A stretch of 10,848 nucleotides of DNA from an uncultured Bacilli bacterium (GTDB lineage Bacteria > Bacillota_I > Bacilli_A > RF39 > UBA660), in assembly GCA_947598345.1 (NCBI GenBank), contig CANQFF010000033.1, positions 1 through 10,848 on the forward strand. Reading direction: 5' to 3'. A program made the translations under genes and the position numbers. Position 1 is the first letter of the stretch, and each line of letters begins with the position of its first letter. Positions 7,021 to 10,848 of this stretch are shown here, one piece after another. The notes beneath the pieces were generated by a model, which was not told the DNA's origin, did no database searches, and worked only from the letters and a program-made list of their open reading frames with translations.

Positions 7021-7036
7021 AGGAGGTGATAATATA
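7021..7036 (+). promoter_or_regulatory. Perfect SD placed before an ATA start codon
   Basis: AGGAGGTGAT (7021-7030) is fully complementary to the usual 16S anti-SD. The in-frame ATA at 7034 is seven bases after AGGAGG, normal spacing for initiation. No in-frame ATG, GTG or TTG occurs between the upstream TGA (7019-7021) and ATG 7097. Starting at 7097 would remove the peptidase's catalytic cysteine. Confidence 0.7.
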
Positions 7037-9112
7037 AAAAAATATCCAATATTTAATCAGGATGAAATAAAAGATTGTGGAGTATCATGCCTACAAATGA
7101 TAATAAAGTATTATGGAGGTTATGTAAGTAAGAATACTTTGATGGAAATGACAAAAACAAATAAAAATGGTACAACTGCATATCATTTAAAAGAAACTTT
7201 AATAAATTTAGGCTTTGATGCAAAAGGAATAAGATGTGAACTAGAAGATATTAACGAAGATAATCTTATTCTTCCCTGTATTGCAAATGTTATAATAGAT
7301 AAATCCTATAAACATTTCATAGTTATATACGAAATAAATTTTAAAAAGAAATATATGATTATAGGGGATCCTGCAGATAAAATAAGAAAAATTAGTTTTA
7401 CAGATATGAAAAAAATATTTAATAATGTTTTAATAACCTTTTATCCTCTAAAGACCTTGCCACTTAATGAAGATATCTCTCAAATAAATTTTGTTTTAGG
7501 TCTACTAAAATCTCATAAAAAAAATTTAATAAATTTATTTATTTTATCAATCTTTATAACAATATTTTCAATAATCACAAGCTTTTATTTAGAGTATATG
7601 ATTAATGGATTAACAACTTATTCTAAGTATATTCTACTATTAATTTTTTGTATCTTCTTTCTTATATATATTTTAAAAATATTATCTGATTTTTTTAGAA
7701 ATAAGTTATTAATTTATATAAATCAAAAACTTGATCTTGAATTAACATTAGGTATTTATAATAAAATTATAAAACTTCCTTATTGTTACTATAAAAATAA
7801 AACAACAGGCGATGTATTATCTAGGATAAATGATTTAGATAATGTAAGAAATATGATTAGCAAAGTATCGCTTTCAATTTTTATGGATCTTCCGTTAACG
7901 ATTATTTCATTAGTTGTATTATACTTGATTAATACTACACTATTTACTATTGGTATAATAATACTTATTTTGTACTTTATAATTATCTTCTTATTTAGGA
8001 ATAGTTTTAATGATAATATAAAGAAAATTCAAGTTAAAAAAAGTGAGACAACTTCTTATATGGTCGAATCGATAAGTGGTTTTGAAACTGTTAAGGGCAA
8101 TCATATAGAAAGTAGTATTATAAGTAGATTTGAAAAAAAATATGTAAAATTACTTAAAGAACTTTTTAATTATCAGAATTTATATTTTATACAAAATTTG
8201 TTTAAGGATATAATAAATAATATTGGTTTTATAATAATAATTTTTATAGGTTGCATCTTAGTTTCTGATGAAAAATTAGAATTTGGGACTCTTCTTACTT
8301 TTTCATCTTTGCTTGTGTATTTTCTAGACCCCATAAAAAATATAATTAACTTAGATTATACTATAAAAGAAGCAAAAATTTCTCTAAAAAGAGTATTAGA
8401 GATAGTTACCTATAAAAAAGAAAACGATGGAATAGTGAAAAAGTGTATAAATGGAGATATAATTTTTAAAAATTTGAGTTATTCATTTAATGATAGAGAT
8501 TATATTTTAAGAAATATAAATCTTAATATTAAAAAAAATTCAAAAGTAATGATCGTTGGAAAGAGTGGAAGTGGCAAAAGTACTTTATTTAAATTATTGA
8601 TGAGATATTATAGTGTTGAAAATAATAAAATATTTATTAATGGTATAGACATAAATAATTACAAATTAAATACTATAAATGATAATATTTTATATATAAG
8701 CCAAAATGAAGTATTATTTAATGATACACTTTATAATAATTTAATTTTTAGTAGTGACAATCATTCTAAACTTTTAAAAATTACAAAAATGTGTTGTGTC
8801 GATGAAATAGCCGATTCTAATTTAGGGTTTAATACACTAATAGAGGAGAATGGATTTAATTTATCTGGAGGTGAGAAGCAAAGAATAGTTTTAGCTAGAA
8901 CTCTTTTAAATAGGTTTAATATACTTGTGATAGATGAAGGACTTAGTCAAGTTGATGTAAATTTAGAAAGAAAGATTTTAAAAAATGTATTTAAATATTT
9001 TAAGGATAAAACTATTATAATGATTTCTCATAGATTAGATAATTTGGATTTATTTGATAATTTGGTAGAAATAGAGAATGGAGTTGTAAAAAATGTACGA
9101 AAAAATGGATAA
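7034..9112 (+). CDS. Bacteriocin-processing ABC exporter (C39 peptidase-containing)
   Basis: From the ATA start the protein is 692 residues. The C39 cysteine peptidase domain (about 1-130) has KDCGVSCLQM with Cys15, His94 in KHFIVIY and Asp112 in IIGDPAD, so the catalytic set is present. A six-helix transmembrane domain (about 150-430) includes TTGDVLSRINDLDNVRNMIS. The ATPase has Walker A GKSGSGKST (509-517), Q-loop ISQNEVLF, signature LSGGEK (610-615), Walker B ILVIDE (Asp634-Glu635) and switch His666. The Walker B tail reads DEGLSQVD, less usual than DEATSALD. Such exporters cut double-glycine leaders and export the mature peptide; two such precursors lie downstream. ATG 7097 would give 671 residues without Cys15. 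The accessory gene overlaps it by 20 bases. No convincing promoter was found: TTGGCT (6991) and TATATT (7013) are weak. Confidence 0.93.
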   Translation: MKKYPIFNQDEIKDCGVSCLQMIIKYYGGYVSKNTLMEMTKTNKNGTTAYHLKETLINLGFDAKGIRCELEDINEDNLILPCIANVIIDKSYKHFIVIYEINFKKKYMIIGDPADKIRKISFTDMKKIFNNVLITFYPLKTLPLNEDISQINFVLGLLKSHKKNLINLFILSIFITIFSIITSFYLEYMINGLTTYSKYILLLIFCIFFLIYILKILSDFFRNKLLIYINQKLDLELTLGIYNKIIKLPYCYYKNKTTGDVLSRINDLDNVRNMISKVSLSIFMDLPLTIISLVVLYLINTTLFTIGIIILILYFIIIFLFRNSFNDNIKKIQVKKSETTSYMVESISGFETVKGNHIESSIISRFEKKYVKLLKELFNYQNLYFIQNLFKDIINNIGFIIIIFIGCILVSDEKLEFGTLLTFSSLLVYFLDPIKNIINLDYTIKEAKISLKRVLEIVTYKKENDGIVKKCINGDIIFKNLSYSFNDRDYILRNINLNIKKNSKVMIVGKSGSGKSTLFKLLMRYYSVENNKIFINGIDINNYKLNTINDNILYISQNEVLFNDTLYNNLIFSSDNHSKLLKITKMCCVDEIADSNLGFNTLIEENGFNLSGGEKQRIVLARTLLNRFNILVIDEGLSQVDVNLERKILKNVFKYFKDKTIIMISHRLDNLDLFDNLVEIENGVVKNVRKNG

Positions 9113-9530
9113 TATTGATATTTATAATAATTCTGCAAAAATACTAGAAAGTAAAACTCCTAGTGCTATAATATCTTGGATTACAATTTTAGTTATATTA
9201 CTTATTATGATGATGATACTATTTCTAATACCTTTTAATATTTATAAGAAGTATACAGCTTATGTTAATATAGAAAATGACAAGACATATCTAAATTTAT
9301 TATTAAAAGAAAGTGATTTCCCATTTAATAAAAATGATAAATTATATATAAAAAATGATTCATACAAATATGAAATAGTTAAAATTAGTGATGGAGTAGT
9401 AACTTTAGTTGTAAATTTAAGTGAAAATTTAAGAGTTGACAACAATATATTATCTGTAAATGTTTTAAAAGAAAGAACAACAGTTTTTGAAATAATAGAA
9501 AAAGTAATAAAGAAAGGATTTGGTTTATGA
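9093..9530 (+). CDS. Short bacteriocin-export accessory protein, single membrane anchor
   Basis: The 145-residue protein has an N-terminal cytoplasmic part, one long hydrophobic helix at about 25-50 (SWITILVILLIMMMILFLIPF) and a beta-rich external domain (VNIENDKTYLNL … YEIVKISDGVVTLVVNLSEN). The tail KERTTVFEIIEKVIKKGF resembles short accessory proteins of bacteriocin loci; the layout recalls a minimal HlyD/LcnD-type membrane-fusion partner without the long coiled coil. It probably acts beside the exporter. GGAG (9080-9083) precedes ATG 9093; the start lies inside the exporter gene, and its stop overlaps the first peptide's ATG as ATGA, so exporter, accessory and peptide are likely co-translated. 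The family assignment is by context and architecture. Confidence 0.7.
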   Translation: MYEKMDNIDIYNNSAKILESKTPSAIISWITILVILLIMMMILFLIPFNIYKKYTAYVNIENDKTYLNLLLKESDFPFNKNDKLYIKNDSYKYEIVKISDGVVTLVVNLSENLRVDNNILSVNVLKERTTVFEIIEKVIKKGFGL

Positions 9531-9667
9531 AAAGTATTAGCGATAATGAATTGAAAAATATAAATGGTGGTGGGATTAGTTTAGGTTTTATAGTAGGACT
9601 TGCAGCAGGAGTAACATTTTTAATAGGTGTTATAGATGGTATTGTTAGACCATTAAAATGTAATTAG
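9527..9667 (+). CDS. Double-glycine-leader bacteriocin precursor 1
   Basis: This 46-residue gene is ATGA-coupled to the accessory gene. The leader MKSISDNELKNINGG has the classic ELxxIxGG pattern cut by C39 exporters, giving a 31-residue mature peptide starting GISLGFIVGLAAG. The mature part is hydrophobic with two GxxxG motifs (GLAAG and GVIDG), as in two-peptide class IIb bacteriocins, and ends DGIVRPLKCN with one cysteine next to last. GxxxG motifs let paired peptides pack helix to helix in the target membrane. It is too short for ordinary gene callers but is supported by leader, position and exporter. Confidence 0.88.
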   Translation: MKSISDNELKNINGGGISLGFIVGLAAGVTFLIGVIDGIVRPLKCN

Positions 9668-9676
9668 GAGGTAATT

Positions 9677-9847
9677 ATGAGAGAATTAAATAAAACTGAA
9701 TTATTAAATATAGATGGTGGGAATAATTGGTTAACTACAGCATTTTTTACTGCAGTTACTAAATCAATTGAATCTCTTTTAGAACTAGGCAGAAGTTTAG
9801 GAACAGCTATAAGAAGTGCTATAACAGGAAATGTTTGTCCAGTTTAA
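9677..9847 (+). CDS. Double-glycine-leader bacteriocin precursor 2
   Basis: SD AGGAGG (9666-9671) overlaps the previous stop and lies five bases before ATG 9677. The 56-residue product has leader MRELNKTELLNIDGG (same ELxNIxGG core as precursor 1) and a 41-residue mature peptide beginning NNWLTTAFFTAV. The mature peptide is amphipathic, contains one GxxxG (GRSLG) and ends GRSLGTAIRSAITGNVCPV with a single cysteine third from the end. With precursor 1 it forms a plausible two-peptide class IIb pair. No Gly-rich or multi-Cys pattern suggests a lantibiotic, and no modification enzyme is present. Its 3' end overlaps the next small frame by 17 bases. Confidence 0.88.
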   Translation: MRELNKTELLNIDGGNNWLTTAFFTAVTKSIESLLELGRSLGTAIRSAITGNVCPV

Positions 9848-10001
9848 TTATAAAAAAATTATATTTACTATTATATTAATATTAACAATTCCACTATGGC
9901 TCACATTCGTTAATTATATATTTGATTTCTTAATTCAAGCAGGAAGAATTACGGGAACTTATATTAGAATAATAGGAAGTGGTTCAATTTGCATATTATG
10001 A
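9831..10001 (+). CDS. 56-residue membrane peptide resembling bacteriocin 2, candidate immunity protein
   Basis: In a different frame from precursor 2, ATG 9831 to TGA 9999-10001 encodes 56 residues. A basic start (FNYKK) leads into a membrane helix at about 10-35 (IIFTIILILTIPLWLTFV). The tail is GRITGTYIRIIGSGSICIL, matching precursor 2's GRSLGTAIRSAITGNVCPV at 8 of 19 positions without gaps; further matches lie upstream (L, V, T). It shares the GxxxG motif and the third-from-last cysteine but has no double-glycine leader, so it should stay in the membrane. AGGA abuts ATG 9831 too closely for a good SD, so translation is probably coupled to precursor 2. Position and build suggest immunity; a divergent third peptide is the alternative. 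Its stop falls in the terminator stem. Confidence 0.7.
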   Translation: MFVQFNYKKIIFTIILILTIPLWLTFVNYIFDFLIQAGRITGTYIRIIGSGSICIL

Positions 10002-10022
10002 GAGATGAAAATCTCTCTTTTT
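10000..10022 (+). terminator. Strong intrinsic terminator of the bacteriocin locus
   Basis: GAGAGAT (10000-10006) pairs perfectly with ATCTCTC (10011-10017) around a GAAA tetraloop, followed by TTTTT (10018-10022). The stop codon of the 56-residue gene (9999-10001) lies at the base of the stem, so the locus ends tightly here. Confidence 0.88.
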
Positions 10023-10038
10023 AGATAAGGGGATTATT

Positions 10039-10419
10039 ATGAGTGTAGAAAAATTAAAATTAGTATATGATAACAATATTATAAAAATAAAGTGGTTGAA
10101 CTCTAAATATTACATAAATGTAACTGATATTATACCTATATTGAATAACTATAAAACTAAGAAAAAATTAATTATTGTTTGTGTAAAATTAAAATATAAA
10201 TTATACCATACGGTTACTTTCTGTGATATAGATCAAACTTTAAAAATAATAAATTCTTTTCCAAATAGCAATAATAAAAAAATTAAAAATTTACTCACTG
10301 ATTTATCAAAAGAAGAAAGATATAGACAGATGATAAATGATGAAGGTTATAAATCAAAATATCTAAATAAGTGTCAATTTGAAAAATTAAAGAGTATATT
10401 TGATATCAAAAATATTTAA
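10039..10419 (+). CDS. Hypothetical soluble protein, unknown function
   Basis: The 126-residue product starts at ATG 10039 behind SD AAGGGGA (10027-10033, five bases away). It is Lys/Asn/Ile-rich and basic, with no membrane helix or signal peptide. The N-terminal half looks beta-rich (KLKLVYDNNIIKIKWLNSKY, then YINVTDIIPIL), the C-terminal half helical and charged (LTDLSKEERYRQMINDEGYK). The YINVTDI stretch vaguely recalls BRO-N/KilA-N DNA-binding domains but is too weak to call. It begins 16 bases after the bacteriocin terminator with no clear promoter, so read-through could supply it. A cytoplasmic immunity or regulatory role is conceivable only by position. Family not recognised. Confidence 0.65.
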   Translation: MSVEKLKLVYDNNIIKIKWLNSKYYINVTDIIPILNNYKTKKKLIIVCVKLKYKLYHTVTFCDIDQTLKIINSFPNSNNKKIKNLLTDLSKEERYRQMINDEGYKSKYLNKCQFEKLKSIFDIKNI

Positions 10420-10444
10420 AAAGGTTGAAAAATAAAAGTTTTTC

Positions 10445-10473
10445 TTGTATATTTTAAAATATGGTGTTATAAT
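10445..10473 (+). promoter_or_regulatory. rpsU promoter with extended -10
   Basis: TATAAT (10468-10473) is preceded by TGT (extended -10), with TTGTAT (10445-10450) exactly 17 bases upstream as a weak -35. The predicted start near 10480 leaves a leader of about 22 bases containing SD AAAGGAGGG before ATG 10503. Confidence 0.65.
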
Positions 10474-10502
10474 ACTGATAGATTTGTGAAAGGAGGGATT
10501 AT

Positions 10503-10697
10503 ATGTCAAAGGTAATAGTTAAAAATGGTAATGTAGATGGTGCACTTCGCACTATGAAACAAAAGAATGCAAGAGACGGCCTCCTAAAAAAAGTTAGAGA
10601 AAGACAAGAAGGATATAAAAAACCTGGAGTTAGGCGTAGAGAAAAGATAGAAGAAGGAATAAAAAACACTAGAAAAAGACAAAGAGATAATTATTAA
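10503..10697 (+). CDS. rpsU: 30S ribosomal protein bS21
   Basis: The 64-residue protein matches bS21: it starts SKVIVKNGNVDGALRTMKQK, continues with ARDGLLKKVRERQEGYKKPGVRRREK and ends in a basic tail rich in Lys and Arg. bS21 binds the 30S platform near the 3' end of 16S rRNA and helps start translation, in particular pairing of SD and anti-SD. The length is normal or a little longer than the common ~57-70 residues of Firmicutes. SD AAAGGAGGG lies at good spacing before ATG 10503. It has its own promoter and terminator, so it is a single-gene unit here. Confidence 0.95.
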   Translation: MSKVIVKNGNVDGALRTMKQKNARDGLLKKVRERQEGYKKPGVRRREKIEEGIKNTRKRQRDNY

Positions 10698-10724
10698 GAG
10701 TGATTAAAAATGTCACTCTTTATT
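10696..10724 (+). terminator. Intrinsic terminator of rpsU
   Basis: AAGAGTGA (10696-10703) pairs perfectly over eight bases with TCACTCTT (10713-10720) around a nine-base loop. The tail TATTATT is T-rich but interrupted, so efficiency is uncertain. The left arm begins inside the rpsU stop codon. Confidence 0.65.
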
Positions 10725-10730
10725 ATTAAA

Positions 10731-10778
10731 AAGGAGGGTAGTCTGAAAACAAAAATAAAATTTAATTTATATAAATAA
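10731..10778 (+). other. Orphan strong SD with at most an 11-codon CTG-started frame
   Basis: AAGGAGGG (10731-10738) is a strong SD, but no ATG, GTG or TTG follows at usable distance. A CTG at 10743, five bases after AGGAGG, would start an 11-residue Lys-rich peptide ending at TAA 10776-10778. It may be a relic of a lost gene, a leader peptide or chance. Confidence 0.2.
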
Positions 10779-10780
10779 TC

Positions 10781-10802
10781 AAAAAAGGGCAGACTTCCCC
10801 TT
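10781..10802 (-). terminator. Possible minus-strand terminator
   Basis: Read on the minus strand, AAGGG (10802-10798) pairs with CCCTT (10789-10785) around an eight-base loop and continues into TTTT (10784-10781). It could end a leftward gene lying beyond the right edge of the window. No such gene is identifiable in the remaining bases. Confidence 0.3.
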
Positions 10803-10848
10803 ACCCCAAAGAAAGTCAAAAATTAAATAGATAATTTATTGGCATTCT

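Noticed and set aside
6985..7029. Leader peptide of 12 codons starting at TTG 6991 and ending in the exporter's SD
   Set aside because: AGGAG is only one base before TTG, too close for initiation, and the peptide has no recognisable regulatory feature.
304..9445. Minus-strand frames of 61-79 codons inside the + strand genes
   Set aside because: All lie opposite well-supported genes, have low-complexity hydrophobic or Leu/Tyr-rich products and no SD or family match; they are shadows of A+T-rich coding sequence.
10039..10160. BRO-N/KilA-N DNA-binding domain in the 126-residue protein
   Set aside because: Only a short YINVTDI-like stretch resembles the family; the rest of the domain pattern is absent.
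10427..10444. Terminator hairpin GAAAAA/TTTTTC after the 126-residue gene
   Set aside because: Stem has a single G-C pair and no T-run beyond the arm; indistinguishable from chance in this composition.
10801..10848. Left end of another IS200/IS605 element beginning after TTAC 10801-10804
   Set aside because: TTAC alone is far too common, no hairpin follows at the expected position and the window ends before any transposase gene could be seen.
1..10848. CRISPR arrays, tRNA or rRNA genes
   Set aside because: No regularly spaced repeats and no tRNA cloverleaf or rRNA signature were seen on either strand by eye.

Overview
The window is very A+T-rich throughout and every supported gene is on the + strand. 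The code reads normally (TGG for Trp, TGA as a stop), Shine-Dalgarno (SD) sequences are strong, and a 64-residue bS21 protein lies at the right end. This points to a low-GC Firmicute or a Mollicutes-like gut Bacilli lineage. That placement is an inference from composition and gene families; nothing fixes the species.

Left part (1-1340): the 3' end of an unidentified gene overlaps a small single-pass membrane protein by four bases. An unidentified 143-residue reading frame follows. Next comes a decayed IS200/IS605-family insertion. Its TnpB gene is collapsed to the two ends of the protein with the middle missing, and behind it lies a well-preserved, hairpin-rich right end matching the place where the TnpB guide (omega) RNA is normally encoded. 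A hairpin with a T-run closes this part.

Middle part (1331-6975): a promoter drives a U32-family protein of RlhA/TrhP type (RNA hydroxylation, with a four-cysteine iron-sulfur site). A second promoter drives four closely packed genes: a polytopic DUF6020/GT-C-like membrane protein, a DPM1-type family 2 glycosyltransferase, a GtrA-type flippase and a GNAT acetyltransferase. The first three fit a lipid-linked sugar pathway: charge the lipid carrier with a sugar, flip it across the membrane, transfer the sugar to an external acceptor. A terminator follows the GNAT gene.

Right part (7021-10022): a compact bacteriocin locus. It encodes a C39 peptidase/ABC exporter, which appears to start at an ATA codon behind a perfect SD, and a short membrane accessory protein. 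Two double-glycine-leader peptides follow, both with GxxxG motifs and a single near-terminal cysteine. Overlapping the second peptide gene is an unannotated 56-residue membrane peptide whose C-terminal half resembles that second bacteriocin. It may be a self-protection protein that mimics the toxin, and it is the most interesting observation here. A strong GAAA-loop terminator closes the locus.

Right end (10039-10848): an unidentified 126-residue soluble protein, then rpsU with its own promoter and terminator. The last ~110 bases hold a strong SD with no conventional start codon and a possible minus-strand terminator, but no recognised gene.
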